Origin: Cantharellus purpuraceus
Lineage: Eukaryota > Basidiomycota > Agaricomycetes > Cantharellales > Hydnaceae
DNA: 64,000 nt
Direction: 5' to 3'
Assembly (NCBI GenBank): GCA_025174535.1
Contig: JALBUN010000014.1
Coordinates: 1 to 64,000 of the forward strand
How positions within the stretch are numbered: position 1 is the first letter of the stretch; each line of letters starts with the position of its first letter. Of the stretch, positions 1 through 11,640 are shown in pieces. The position numbers and the translations under genes are program-made. A model generated the notes under the pieces. That model was not told the origin of the DNA. It ran no database searches and saw only the letters and a program-made list of their open reading frames with translations.

Positions 1-3
1 GAT

Positions 4-136
4 GGCTCGAATTAGAGACTGAGGTGGATAGGGAGTTGCGGCGCTATTTAAAAGTTGATACGAAAAGACGCTGGCGGAGTTGGACTGTCAGAGTGGTTCG
101 ATATGCGTCCTCGATGCGTCCTGGCTCGTCAGCGGG
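4..136 (+). repeat. 133-bp dispersed repeat, copy 1
   Basis: This segment is nearly identical, in the same orientation, to 8181-8314. Here it runs directly into a Ty3/Gypsy pol fragment, while the second copy runs into a Ty1/Copia gag. This copy keeps many CpG sites where the other has TpG or CpA. It could be a short element or a recombination junction; its family is not recognised. Confidence 0.75.
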
Positions 137-411
137 ACAGGTCCACCACTCCAATGTAGATCCTATTTCCAGACTCAGAAGGAATGTTCCATATCGAGAT
201 GGGCCTTCTTCTGATGACTCCATTCCTACTATCCTGGACTCAGAACAGGATCCACTTGTAGATTTTTATTCAGATATCTCTCCTCACTTTGAAGCCAGAA
301 CTTTAATGTTAATGGCTGTGTATGAAGAAGAGAACCAGAGAATTCCACTGAACGTGCATGCTTCTTCCATCCAAGCTAATACCAGCCTGGAGAAGATTTT
401 GTTATTTAAAT
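125..411 (+). pseudogene. Ty3/Gypsy pol fragment, RNase H to integrase linker
   Basis: The frame contains HHSNVDPISRLRRNVP, a signature of the tether after RNase H in basidiomycete Ty3/Gypsy polyproteins. An acidic linker follows and the frame stops at 411. The reverse transcriptase and RNase H expected upstream are outside the window or replaced by the repeat at 4-136. The integrase of what looks like the same element resumes at 1180, about 770 bp later, so the polyprotein is split by non-coding DNA. Orientation and order fit one damaged element spanning roughly 125-5,150. Confidence 0.7.
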
Positions 412-1179
412 AATGTGAATAATTGCCTTGCTGGGGTGTAGTGATGAGCAGAAGTCAAATAGAAAATGGAGCAGTGGTGGGAACACGATGTATGCACAGT
501 CGAATTGGAGATATATCTTGGGAGTATCCTCGTACGAAGTTTGATGGGATTTGGTGTAGTCTTTGTCTAGATATTGACAATTTGAGCAGGGATCAGGAGC
601 AGATGACTTGAACGAGAGTAAATGCTTAATAAAAAAGTAGCCAGTGATTGTATGGCTTCGTAATTCGAGATTCGAGTGGGATATGCAGTATTATAATATA
701 ATATAATATGCAAAAGCTAATAGAAATACGCGTTTGTCCTGGAGATATTCCAGATACGAATAGATTCAGACACACAGACAGAATATGCGAGAGATAATTG
801 CTCTATCTTTTCAAGTGCATTACAGATGTGATTTATATATGATACTAAGTCCTATGAATGAATGAAGTCATTCATGAATGTCCTGAGTCAATGATGGGAT
901 GGATGATGAGATGATGATGGGGGGATATGTCCATGATGATGAAATGATGAAAATAAAAGTGAAATAATGTCCAGGAAGTTCTGGAACTCACATGGGCTTC
1001 TCCTGTTCCCTATTCCATTCCTGTAACCATCCTCCTTTACCCCCTTCTCCCCTCCAAACCTCCTGAGCCTCCTATATGCTCCTGTTCCTCCCCTGTCCCC
1101 TCTAGATGTCCAGCAGCTGGAACAACAGATTTCACCATTCCATACGTGACAGTCAAAAGCTATAATCTAGTCTCTAGCC
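412..1179. other. non-coding gap splitting the Gypsy pol, with simple repeats
   Basis: No gene is seen. The stretch holds an AT-rich run of tataa units near 692-710, a GATG-rich simple repeat at about 893-955 and a pyrimidine-rich tract at 1010-1105. It lies between two parts of a Gypsy polyprotein that should be contiguous, so it is probably inserted or rearranged sequence. Confidence 0.5.
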
Positions 1180-2770
1180 TTGCTCAGGAAGATTCAGAAA
1201 ATAGTTGATGTGTATGCCAAAGATCCTTACTTCAAAAGGGTCAGATCTGAATTACAACAGGAGTCTAATTGGATCAGTCCAAAGCATCCACTCTTTTTCG
1301 AAAATGAGGATGGATTGCTTTACTTTGAAGATTGGAATGGCAATTACAGGCTATGTGTACCCAAGGCTGAGCAATCTAATCTTCTAAGTGAAATTCATGA
1401 TGAAATCACTGAAGGAGCTCATGTGGGTTATCATAAAACATACAACAAGCTGGCTTCTACCTTCTATTGGCCTAGAATGAGCAGAGATGTCAAGAAGTTT
1501 GTTGTAAGCTGTGACATTTGCCAGAAAGCCAAACCAAGGTGACATGCACCTATTGGACTGTTGCAGCCCATACCTATTCCAGAAATCCTTTTGAAGTTAT
1601 CACCATGGATTTCATTATGGAATTACCTGAGAGCAATGGGTACAATTCTGGTGATAGTGGATAAACTTACAAAGTTTGGCATCTTTATCCCTACTCAAAG
1701 CATTATTGATGAGGAGAGAACTGCTTGGATACTGTTTGAACATGTGCTATCCAAATATGGAATTCCCAAACAAATTATATCTGACAGAGATCCCAGATGG
1801 ACCAGCACCTTCCAGAAAGAGATATGCAAGCAAATAAATACTCAAAGAGCTTTAACTACAGCCTATCACCCTCAAGCAGATGGTCAAACTGAAGTGTTGA
1901 ACCAGACACTTGAAACCATTCTACATTCTTATGTAAGTCCAACATGTGACAACTGGGTGGCTCTCCTCTCACCATTTGCTCTATCCTACAACAACCTCCC
2001 ACACTCCATGACTGGATTTGTGCCAGCATTTCTACTGTATGGATACCATCTACGCACTCCATCCTCCTACATTCATTCATCCTCTCATGGCATCCATTGG
2101 CCTTCCAGCCTGCCAGCTCCATGACCAGTTGGATCAGTCAATTGCATTGATTTGATGAAGTCCCCTGCCAATGAAGTTGAAAGTACAAAAGCTACAGATT
2201 TCTTAGGTGAATTAGCTACTTATTGATCTCAGGCTAGAGAAGCCCTGCAATTTGCACAGGTTGCTCAGCAAAAGAATTTCAACACTGGTTGTCTGGCTCA
2301 AGAATTCAACATTGGTGATTGCATTCTCATCAATCCCCGTTCCCTTAGTCTATTACATGCTCAAAAAGGCCTAGGTAAGAAGCTTCAAATGAAATATGAT
2401 GGCCCATTTGATATCATATAAAAATTAGGGCTGGCTACCTATCACCTTTGCATGCCTGCATCATACAGGCTCCATCCTGTCCTTAACATCGCTCACCTTG
2501 AGCTCAACTCCTCCTCACCCCCTTCCTTTGGTCCATGACCTTTCAGATCTCTTGAATGCGCTGATTTCATGCAACCCCCAGAATTTGAGGTTGAGTCCAT
2601 CATTGGTGAACAATGGTATAAGGCCTGTAATGACCGACATGTCCAGGAGCTCCTTACATGTTTCATCAGATACAACTCATCATATGACAGGTGGCTCCCA
2701 TGAAAGAACCTTTGCAACACTCCTGACTTCCTTCACGATTGGGATCAATGTGATCAGTGTATCTCTTGCC
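1180..2770 (+). pseudogene. Ty3/Gypsy integrase and C-terminal domain, broken
   Basis: The first frame (1180-1542) carries the HHCC zinc-binding motif of retroviral-type integrases, ending in CDICQKAKPR. The catalytic core follows in 1561-2124, with a YGIPKQIISDRD block and HPQADGQTEVLNQTLE, which gives the last Asp and the Glu of the DDE triad. Stops at about 1542, 2124 and 2225, and again near 2420, interrupt the frame. The downstream part still reads as the C-terminal domain (YDGPFDI, YRLHPVLNIAHLEL). The element would insert cDNA copies into the genome; with this many stops it is dead. Confidence 0.85.
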
Positions 2771-2899
2771 ACTAGAGCTTCCTCTACCTATTATTCTCTT
2801 ATCTCAGCCTTCTACCATACTCCTTCACCTTCCTAGCTACCCCAGACCCTTCCCCTACCATTCTATAAACCCAATATCATGATGTCTTTATTTTACTCA

Positions 2900-3570
2900 A
2901 TCCCAACCACCTCTAACTTTTGAAAAACCTCAGCAAATCTTTAGTCTTTCAGCCTATCTACCTCTTCCCACTATGGCTAACTACCCTGATGTTTCTGTCA
3001 TTGACTTCATGGTTCATAAAGAAAACAATACATATATACAAGATGGAGTTCCTGTACCTAACTATGGACTTCAATTCACTTCCAACTTTGACTTCTACCA
3101 ACCCAATTGTTTTGACTTCATCTATCTTGAAGCACCGGCAAGTGAGTACGCCATACTATGCAGCTTCTGGGAGACATTGAAGATGAAAACTCAATACATT
3201 CTCACAGCCGCTCACAGATGGGACAGTGAGTCAACCCTCAAACCTCTCCCTTCTGAGATCCCTCTTGGAAAACTCCAGGAGATAGATATGATTCCCCCTC
3301 CTTTTCCAGCTCATAACCAACTCTCATTCAACTTCTTCCTCCTCCCAGAGAAACCCTCATGTGAATGGATCCATGCTTGGCAAAATCAGTCTCACCAGCT
3401 CTCTGCATGGATCTGCAAATCCAAAATCAATAGTGCACACACCCCAGGCTGCTCCTAGAGGTGGCCACCTTCACCACTCTACTCCCATCCTTTTGATGAC
3501 ACATCAGAACTTGATTATAGAATCTCCCAAGCCACTGAAGTGAACTCCACTATATCTGAGTCCTCTCTCC
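2900..3570 (+). other. possible 3' part of the Gypsy element, unrecognised frames
   Basis: An open frame at 2973-3458 (161 codons) lies between the integrase C-terminus and the downstream LTR. It has no motif I recognise. Its position suggests the 3' internal region of the retroelement or a captured fragment. The overlapping frames have transposon-like CpG-poor composition, so a host gene is unlikely. Confidence 0.3.
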
Positions 3571-3993
3571 CCTCTCTCCCAGTTGTTTGTGCTTTCAGAG
3601 CCTATGCTGAACCTGATGGTCTCAAAAGACCCCATGAGTCATCTCCTTTTGAGGCCAATCATGATGGTGATGATGCCAACAAGAAATGTCTTGTGTTGTG
3701 GCAACCTTCAGCAACCCAACTTTGAGAGATGTACCTTTCCCTTTTACATGGATATGTTAGCTCATACTCTGCTCCCATGTCTTCTATCACCACTCCTCCC
3801 AACTCACCAGCTCCTCCTCCTTATAACAAAAACCCAACTCACTCCTTTGATCCACAAGTTCCTAGGCCTATATTGACTCATTGGACTTGACTCATGACTC
3901 ATGTGTTCAAAATCCTTTTGCCACAGGTAACTCTGGAGGATATGAGAGGATGGAAGGGAAAGATATGCATGACTAGGTCAGGGAAAGAATATT

Positions 3994-4008
3994 TGAAGGG
4001 GGGATGAA
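3994..4008 (+). other. polypurine tract before LTR
   Basis: A purine run containing GAAGGGGGGATGAA sits directly before the TGTATGGGAACC start of the LTR. This is where the plus-strand primer of an LTR retrotransposon is expected. Confidence 0.6.
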
Positions 4009-4876
4009 TGTATGGGAACCTCCTTTTCCCTATCAAATTCCATTTATGCAGCACCAATGTGCTCTATTTTGCTTTTCCATTCCTAAATATCAGCATATAC
4101 ATAGTGCTTGTACCTGAAATGGACTTATTCAAATATTCTCTATTTTTCCATTTTTTTTCAGGAATATTCCATGCAGAACTTGTCCCAGAATGCTCTTATT
4201 CTGCTGTGCTACAGTTGTGGACCCATAGGTGCCCACAAACCTTCACACAGTCAGCACTCCACCTCTGGACCAGGCATTTGGCCTGAATTCAAGCTCAGAT
4301 GTTTCTGATCAATAAATAATCTGTGACTTGACAACCACAGCCTCTCAGGGCACAAATTTCCATGGAGATCATCACCTGAGATGTGGCTATCCATGGCTGT
4401 CCAAACCAGTGCAGAAAACAGGGTGGATACCCTTCTTTTGCCTGATCACTTACAGTTGTGTAACTGTACTTGATTGCACTCAAAGTAGTGATATTCCTGC
4501 TTTGGGTGTGAGTGTAGTATCTGCCTCATGTGACTACAAATCTACAGGGTGAGATTGTCTGTTGATAGTCCTGCCATTAGTGCTCTTGTTTAAGTTACTA
4601 GTGTGTACTGCCTTTGCAGAGCATTAGAAACTTGAACTCATGTGAAGCAGTTGCTAGACTACTTCACACATTGCTGTTACCTGCTTCAGAGTGCCACTGG
4701 TTGGACAGTTGGATTCATCCACCTACTTCCTTTAGCCTCTAAGTGCATTCCCCTTATTTTGGAATATCTGGACCCCTAAGCGTCTGTGAACTCTAGACTC
4801 TGGAAGTCTTATTCATTTCTTGCTGCTAAGAAATGTATTACTTTTCTGCATATAGTCTCCATTGACCAATACAAAT
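4009..4876 (+). mobile_element. LTR of the Gypsy-type element, sense copy
   Basis: It begins with TGTATGGGAACC just after a polypurine tract and contains AATAAA near 4312. Two blocks (about 4009-4300 and 4440-4876) are found again as the reverse complement at 15337-16518. Homology ends near CATTGACCAATACAA. Compared with the antisense copy it lacks several hundred bases, including the TATA region. It sits downstream of the broken Gypsy pol in the right place for its 3' LTR. Confidence 0.65.
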
Positions 4877-5156
4877 GTCAGGGTTCATATGACTCAGTTT
4901 CTATTTTTAGTACCTTTCTTATCACCCCTATCAGCACAGCCTGTTAGGTGCGCTCTCCTATCTCTCCCCTATTGTTCTCCTATCTTGGTTCCTCTATACC
5001 TTGCATCATCTAGTATAAAGACCTAGCCTGGTGCAGCATGGTTTCCTCAGCTTGATCTCTGAGGATATCCACTGTACCAGCTGGCATTATCTCTTATCAG
5101 CTCTCACTTATTGAGTATCTTGTTGTTGTGGCCTCATCATTCAGCATAGCCACAAC
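4877..5156. other. transposon-derived spacer
   Basis: No coding signal is seen. It contains TATA-like TAGTATAAAGACC at about 5010 and ends in CACAACA, which resembles an LTR 3' end, but no second copy in the window defines its borders. Confidence 0.3.
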
Positions 5157-5157
5157 A

Positions 5158-5306
5158 AAGGATTGTAACCAAAGTACAAACATTAAATTGTTTCTGGAGT
5201 TGTGCTGCAGCAGGGTTTGATATTCTTCTCAGCTGTTCATTCATGGAATTGTGGTGATTTAGAGTCTGCCCTAACACCATAATTTTGTGGGTTTCAAAAC
5301 ACTCAG
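5158..5306 (+). repeat. GATTGTAACC palindromic-family repeat, copy 1
   Basis: It begins with GATTGTAACCAAAGTACAAA and ends near CACCATAATTTTG. The whole stretch matches the reverse complement of about 15195-15335. A part also occurs at 16519-16597. It is non-coding and looks like a small MITE-like or foldback element. Confidence 0.7.
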
Positions 5307-5508
5307 TTCTGTAGTTTGTTGGGAAAGGCATTTCAGACAAGTCAAAGAGTGTTGTCTAAGGCTTTCTATAATAGTTCAACCTTTCATATCCTGAATACCA
5401 GTCCACATGTGCATGAGAAAAGGGGAGATAGTGACAGTACAATAATGCTAATATTGTTTTGCTAATAGTTGAGACTCCCAACAAATGTTTCATAACACAA
5501 AGTTTCAT

Positions 5509-7110
5509 CTAAGAGTGTATCATCTTCATCTGGCAACACAGCACCTCCTCTAAGTCTTCTATCATAATTTCATCTACATCATCATACTCAGGAATCACCA
5601 ATGGTTTTCCTGTATCACCTATCAGAACCCCTGGAGGCCAACTACCTGTGTAACCTCCAAGATTTTGGAGAAGGCAAAGTTTACAACAATGCACATCATT
5701 GACTCAGCAATGATGAGCCAGGAGTGTATTGAGTGCACCTTGAATGTAAGGGTCTACTTGTTCCATGGCCTTTTCCTCATTGTTGATCCATGTCCACAGG
5801 CAATGACTCTCTACATTGAGGCATACAAGTTCTTCATGAGCACATATGATCTTAAAATACATCAGTGCAACCTCTCAATGGGCAGGGATAGCACATGGTT
5901 TGTCAAGCAGTCGGGCATGGGAGGATTTAAGAAGATCAAATTCACCAAGCAATGTGTAGGATGCAAACTTGTGTACTTGAGTTGTGGACAGGGTGGCACT
6001 TGCAGGGGTGCAAACTGGTTGTACTTGTCTAGAGCTGTCCTGATTGCTGCTGACCAACATCCAATAGCCTTAGCTATGTGTTTGTGCAACTTGTATCCAG
6101 TGGATGACAAGTTGGCTTTCACCAGTTCAAATAGCCATTGAACTACAAGCCCTTCAAGGGTCTCCACAATGCAAATACATTGTCAATGAGAAGTATATGC
6201 CCTTGCATCCTGATATTCCTTATCAGCTTGGCACCAGCGGGTAGTAATACCAAGATGGTGCTCAAATTCATCCACAACATTCATGGCCAATTCTAGTCAG
6301 TTCTGAACCCCCTGCCATTTGGCTTCCTGAGCACATTCTCAAGCATGTGACATTGTTGGAATACTACCACCCTCTTGAAGGTCAGCTGGAGCATAATTTT
6401 TGAACTGGACCGTTGTTATCTGTCCATATACAGCTCTTTGAATCCCTGCATTGGTCAACCATGCAGTGTGTAAGAAAACATAGGACTCACTGTGCTGCCT
6501 CTAGAGCTCAAAGGGCCTCAATGTATGCTACAGTCCAGACATCTCTCTCAGGTTCCTTTTCCAAGCTGGAGAGGTAGCACTGCTCTTCATCATGCCAGGA
6601 TTCAAAGTCAGTGTCTTTGAGACCAAGCATAGTTTTAAGCTGTTCAACATGAGGAGTGTACTCCCTGATAATATCAAGAGCCTGCTTGTAATTGTTATAT
6701 ATAAAAGAATCTGTATGTGACTAATCAATGATATGACTGACAGAACAACACAGATACATACTAAGCTCAAAGTATTTATCCTTGTCCCATTGTTGAAAAT
6801 GGAGGTCAAGAAACTGAATATAAGGGAAATGTGAGGAATACTGAACTAGTCATGACACAGAGTTGGAAGATGAGAAGATGCGCTTGCATGTCTCAAGATC
6901 TTCCAAACCAAAACCTTTGAGATATAATGGGTGACAGTGCAGCTGGCAGAGCCAATTATGTGCATGTCTATGAAATGCATTCACTGCAAGAAGTAGATGC
7001 TCCTCATGGACACGCAAGTGAGCTCTTAGCGATGTTGGTTCGCTTATGGAATAGATCCTATAAGCCTGTGTGCAACGGTCCTAACAAACAGATGGTGTGT
7101 AACGCAGTTG
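5509..7110 (-). pseudogene. KDZ (Kyakuja-Dileera-Zisupton) transposase remnant
   Basis: Minus-strand frames read in order from 7110 down. They contain HEEHLLLAVNAFHRHAHNW, GFGLEDLETCKRIFSSSNS and WDKDKYFEL, then an ALDIIREYTPHVEQLKTML block. Downstream come LVVQWLFELVKANLSSTGYK and AIRTALDKYNQFAP. These match, from memory, the conserved C-terminal half of basidiomycete KDZ transposases, where GLxDGEGCER marks the catalytic region. Here that motif reads GLEDLETCKR. Several stops and frame changes interrupt it and the N-terminal half is missing, so it is a truncated, inactive copy. Confidence 0.75.
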
Positions 7111-7179
7111 TTCAGCACTCCAAAGATCAATCAGGTCAAGGGGTAGAGGTAGCACTGAGTAACAGGAAAGTGAAATAGT

Positions 7180-7836
7180 GCTCTGTGGTTGGATGAGGAT
7201 GGGAGCAAAAGGTCAGTCCTGATGGCTGATCGTGCTCTGTGACTGGATGACAATGGAGAGCCCAGTTGGGAGGTACGCAAAAGCTGGTTTCAGGAGAAGC
7301 AACCTCTCGGTGGCGGAGGGAAATCTGATCGTTGAACCAAGGTGCTTTGCCTCAGTGTAGAGATGATGGATTGTGATATAGAGCATAGAGCGTAGACTTA
7401 TAGAGCGTGGACTTTGACTTTAGAGCATTGGCTGAAAACTTGTTTATTGATTCAAAAGGCAAAAACTAGCGCCCTTTTATATACAAATCCCCAGGGCACA
7501 ATGACACAATATGAGGAGCAAATGATGTAATATGATGCAAGAAATGCTGATCAAGCCTGCTGACAAAGCATGTGAAGTTGAACTACTAATGGGGAAAATC
7601 ATGGAGAAATGAAATGACAGATAGGGGTAATCTTTGTAAGAATAGGAGGTGATGAGTAATAAAAGAACCAAAAATAGAACAAGGATGAGTAAGTCATGTA
7701 TGAATGAATTAAAAGATGAAACAGGGGTGAGTCATATAAAAGAACAATAGAAATGTCCACCAATACCATCTTCCCTATGGCTCCAAAGGTAAATTGACCC
7801 TGAGTCACATGAGGACTTCAGTCAGCATCCACAACA
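7180..7836 (-). mobile_element. probable antisense LTR, unassigned family
   Basis: On the minus strand the segment begins TGTTGTGGATGC at 7836 and has a TATA box (TTTGTATATAAAAGGG) at about 7473-7488. An AATAAA signal follows at about 7443-7448, so the order U3-TATA-polyA is right for an LTR. Two copies of a short GTGCTCTGTG motif occur near 7178 and 7233. No partner LTR is in the window. It abuts the KDZ remnant, which it may have truncated. Confidence 0.45.
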
Positions 7837-8180
7837 AATACTCCTTATTGTCTTAGTGATCTGTCTCCATATGGTATCCCGTTCCAAGGGTTTTTGGTCC
7901 CTTTGCCTGACATGATGTAACCTGAGTTGGATTGAAGTGGGAGGATAGGTCGGTGATGGTGACTGAAACTCTACCTCATGTTTGACTGTGGCTTAACATG
8001 CCTGTGGAGCTCAGTGTATTTTTGATAGTTCTCTGTGTCCAGAGACCAGTGTGATGTAATATTAGAAGAGATGTTGGAGAGGGGAATAGAATTGGAAGCC
8101 ATGTGAATGATGATGAAAGGATTGGTGTGAATAGAAGGCTGATAATGATCAATGGCAATGAAACACGAGTGACAATTGAG
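7837..8180. other. transposon-derived spacer
   Basis: An open minus-strand frame exists here (about 8297-7971, 108 codons) but it has no recognisable domain. The composition matches the surrounding CpG-poor transposon DNA. I see no supported gene. Confidence 0.35.
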
Positions 8181-8314
8181 GGCTAGAATTAGAGACTGAG
8201 GTGGAGAGGGAGTTGCAGCGCTATTTAAAAGTTTGATATGAAAAGATGCTGGTGGAGTTGGACTGTCAGAGTGGTTTGGTATATGTCCTCGATGCATCCT
8301 GGCTCGTCAGTGGA
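8181..8314 (+). repeat. 133-bp dispersed repeat, copy 2
   Basis: Near-identical, same-strand copy of 4-136, ending where the Copia gag homology begins. Nearly every difference is a CpG in copy 1 that is TpG or CpA here, for example the GACG, GGCGG and ATGCG sites. Confidence 0.75.
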
Positions 8315-9267
8315 ATCAACTCTAAATTCAATGCCCTTCAAAACGCAATGAGATTACAGTTCACCACAGCCAGTATGGCCTCTACAGTTCTGACTAACCT
8401 CAAAGATTACATGGAGGCAATATATAGCCATAAACCACCAACCAAGGATGAATGGACTGTTGCAATTCTACTTCATGCCATGTGCAACAGCAACTTTGAC
8501 AATCTACAAAAATTCTCATGGCATCCCCAGTCCCACTCACCCCCTCCACCATCATCCAAAGAATTCACACTGAAGAACAAGAAGGCCACCATCATGAATC
8601 AATCAAGAATGACGATACTATCCTTGCTGCCAAACACAAACAGTCAAAGAGTGCTAAAAGCAGCAAGACCATGAAGTGTACAAATTGCGCAAAGGCAGGA
8701 CACACATCAGAAAAATGTTGGGAAAAAGGGGGAGGTAGTGAAGGAAAAGCTCCGGATTGGTGGAAATCAACAAAGGAGCAATTGCCCAAGGATGGAAATA
8801 AAAAGGGGAAAGGCAAAGATCAAGTACATGCAGCCATCACTGAAGTCTCAGAAAGCAACTCAGGCTCAGAATCCTGTGTCATTCTTCAAGAAGCATCCTC
8901 AGCTACTGACTGCCCCATGGATTGGGATCACACTGTTGCCTTGGCTGTTGACAACCCGCCATTTTACCTTGATTCTGGAGCGACAAGTCATTGCTCTCCA
9001 GATAGGAATGACTTCTCTGACCTACATCCCATCCCCCCCTGTGAGATTTGTGGTATCAATGGAACAAGCATATCTGCTTTGGGGACTGTCAAATTGCGCT
9101 GCAGCAAGGGCTGCTGCTTGGTCCTGCAAAACACCCTCTATATCCCTGAGGCCAAGCTTCATCTTATCTCTATCAGTAGACTTGGTGACATGGGTATGAA
9201 AACCACATTCACAGATACACAATGTGCCATACTACAAAATTCTAGAATGGTCACTCAAGGCACTAGA
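8315..9267 (+). pseudogene. Ty1/Copia gag and protease, interrupted
   Basis: The first frame (from about 8315) resembles the UBN2-type Copia gag, with an LQNAMRLQFTTASM stretch. The reading frame then shifts near 8520-8560 to a second frame. That frame contains a CCHC zinc knuckle (CTNCAKAGHTSEKC, spacing C-x2-C-x4-H-x4-C) and an aspartic protease site (FYLDSGATSHCSP). At 9267 the frame is cut by a 1.39-kb insertion and resumes at 10658. The 5' LTR is absent; the element begins at the 133-bp repeat. Gag would form the particle and the protease would process the polyprotein. Confidence 0.85.
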
Positions 9268-10657
9268 TGTTGGGGTATATGCAGTTCTAAACTACTTCAA
9301 ATAAGGACTATTATTTAGTAGTTTAAAGGTATTTCAAATGTTCTATTGAATGTACTTATATTTCACTTTTTTGTGTATTTGAGCCCACAAGTGTACACAA
9401 GGGGTCAGTTGCTGTATAATCTGTCATTCAACTCCAACGAGCACTCGTGCATGAGCAAACGATGCGTGCATTACATAATCATTGGAGTTCACGCACCTCA
9501 GCCAAAAGCAGCCACAGAAGGTTCTGACACCTTCCTGGACCTTCCACAAGGTTCCCCGGCCTTCTCTCTTTCCTTCCAGGGGCTTCCCTAAGCACCAGGA
9601 ATGTTCTCTGATTAGTTACATAAGCTAGATAGTCCATGTATATAAAAAGGGCTGCAACAGCAGTGCAAAAATAAGATCTTTTTACCACACACACACAGCA
9701 GTGTCTACTCAAGCATTGAGTAATCATCACATAAGCATCACGCTTATATCAGCTACTCTTAGTGTATATTAACTTTGATTGACTCTCAGAGAAGCCAGAA
9801 GTTATTATATTACAAGCACAGCAGGCTCTAATATTAATCAAACTCAGAGAAGAGGTTAATATGGAGTAACTGATTAGTAATTAACACACTACACTTGGAG
9901 CAGTAAATTGAAGTGTATTAATTGTTATTCATTGATCAAGAACCTTACACATGTAATTGAGACTCTGAGGTTAGTCAAATTATCACATATCAGGCTATTG
10001 GTTATAATCAAGAATCTTGCACATTTAATTGAGACTCTGAGGTTAGTCAGGTTAATATGTTCTAGGCTATTGATTGGTCAAGAATACTGCACGTTTAATT
10101 GAGACTCTGAGGTTAGTCAGGTTAACACATACTTTGCTATTGATCGGTTGGTTCAATTGTGGGCATTTCAATAAATCAACAACACAGTCTATTAACTCAC
10201 CTCTTTGAGACGAGATTAATATCCCTTGACTGTTGATTCTATAACGGATAAACACGTACAGTGAATACACTTGTTCAGAAGGAAGTGTTCAAGTGCGTAT
10301 CTATCTTTTTACGTTGAAGGGATTATTGTTAGCTTTAATCCACTCAACCCACAGTACTAAGGCACTAGGTTACTTCCCCCTTTGAAGCATCTGAACCCTT
10401 GAACGCCTGTCAATCTATGACTTTACATTGCATCAGCAGTAAAGTGTGAACTACACGTGACAAGCATAAATCTCTATTGCTTCACTTCCTGTGGCAACAT
10501 TGATTGTGATTGTTCACCAGAGTATAATTTCTTAATTGGGTTCTCCATTAAAATAGTTTCAAGCTTATTGCCAGCCTTGAAAGGTCATACATCCTCAGGC
10601 TAAACTTAAATTGTGATTAACACCACAGTTTAGGTTGAAGTTCACGGTTCCAAAACA
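9268..10657 (+). mobile_element. 1.39-kb TG..CA insertion (solo LTR or small LTR element) inside Copia pol
   Basis: The insertion starts TGTTGGGG and ends AAAACA. It is flanked by a 5-bp duplication CTAGA at 9263-9267 and 10658-10662, the typical target-site size for LTR elements. The Copia frame on its left continues in phase on its right once the insertion and one repeat are discounted. There is a TATA box (ATGTATATAAAAAGGG) at about 9641. Its first ~380 bp are repeated in reverse at about 14545-14937. A threefold repeat (GAGACTCTGAGGTTAGTCA) lies at about 9959-10120. It has no long coding frame and retains CpGs, so it is younger than its host. Confidence 0.8.
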
Positions 10658-11640
10658 CTAGAACAGGAACAGGTCTCTACCATCTAAATAATATAACTAC
10701 TGAACATCTACTCATTGCACATGCTACACCAGACCTTGTGACTTGGCACAGACAACTTGGCCATGTCAACTATCTGTCAATCATCCACATGGCTGAAAAG
10801 CATCTAGTTGCAGGTATGCCCACCAACCTCTCAACTCTCCCACCTGTTTGTGACCATTGTGTCCTTGGCAAACAGATGAGGACTCCTGTTCCCAAAGTGC
10901 GGGAAGGGGGGAGGGCAAAGAGGATACTTGAGAAGATCTTCTCAGATATCATGGGACCAGAAGATGTGCACACAACACAGAAAGGCTTGTACACACTAAA
11001 TTCCATAGATGACTTCTCCCAGAAGACCTGGGTATACATCATCAGACAAAAATCAAAAGCTCTTGAATGTTTCAAAGAGTGGAAATCACTTGTTGAATGA
11101 GAAACCAACCTCATGGTTCAAACACTTTGCACAGACAATGGAGGAGAATACACATCAAAAAATTTTGAACAATACCTATGAGACAAAGGTATCAAACACC
11201 AGACAATGGCACCTCACTCCTCAGCACAGAATGGAAAAGCTGAAAGACTTCATCATATGCTGTTCAATCATGCTCATGCAATCATGTCCAAGAACAAATT
11301 TCCTCCTAAGCTCTGGGGGGAATGCATTAAAACAGTAGCATACATCAAGGACCAGTCACCTACCCACACCCTAAATGATAAAACACCTTATGAGGCATAC
11401 TATGGCACCAAACCAAATATATCTCACCTATGTGAGATTGGTTGCAGGGCCTTCATCCTTGTCCAATCTGAACACCACCCCAAAATCTACAGCCAATCTG
11501 CTAATTGGATACTCACAGAACTCAAAAGCTTACTGGTGCTATTATCTTCTCACAGGGTGCATCATAGTATCAAGGCACATCTCATTCATTGAAATGAAAG
11601 ACACCAAGACGCTTGTTCAGAAATACATCAAATATGTATA
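10658..11640 (+). pseudogene. Ty1/Copia integrase, broken
   Basis: The pre-integrase zinc-binding block reads TWHRQLGHVNYLSIIHMAEK followed by CDHCVLGKQ. The core has the first catalytic Asp in NSIDDFSQKTWVY, the second in TDNGGEYTS (another frame) and the Glu in SSAQNGKAERLHH. Stops at 11098 and about 11180 and a frame change near 11480 break it. The reading ends in an AT-rich insertion at about 11640. Order and motifs are those of Copia, with integrase before reverse transcriptase. Confidence 0.85.
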
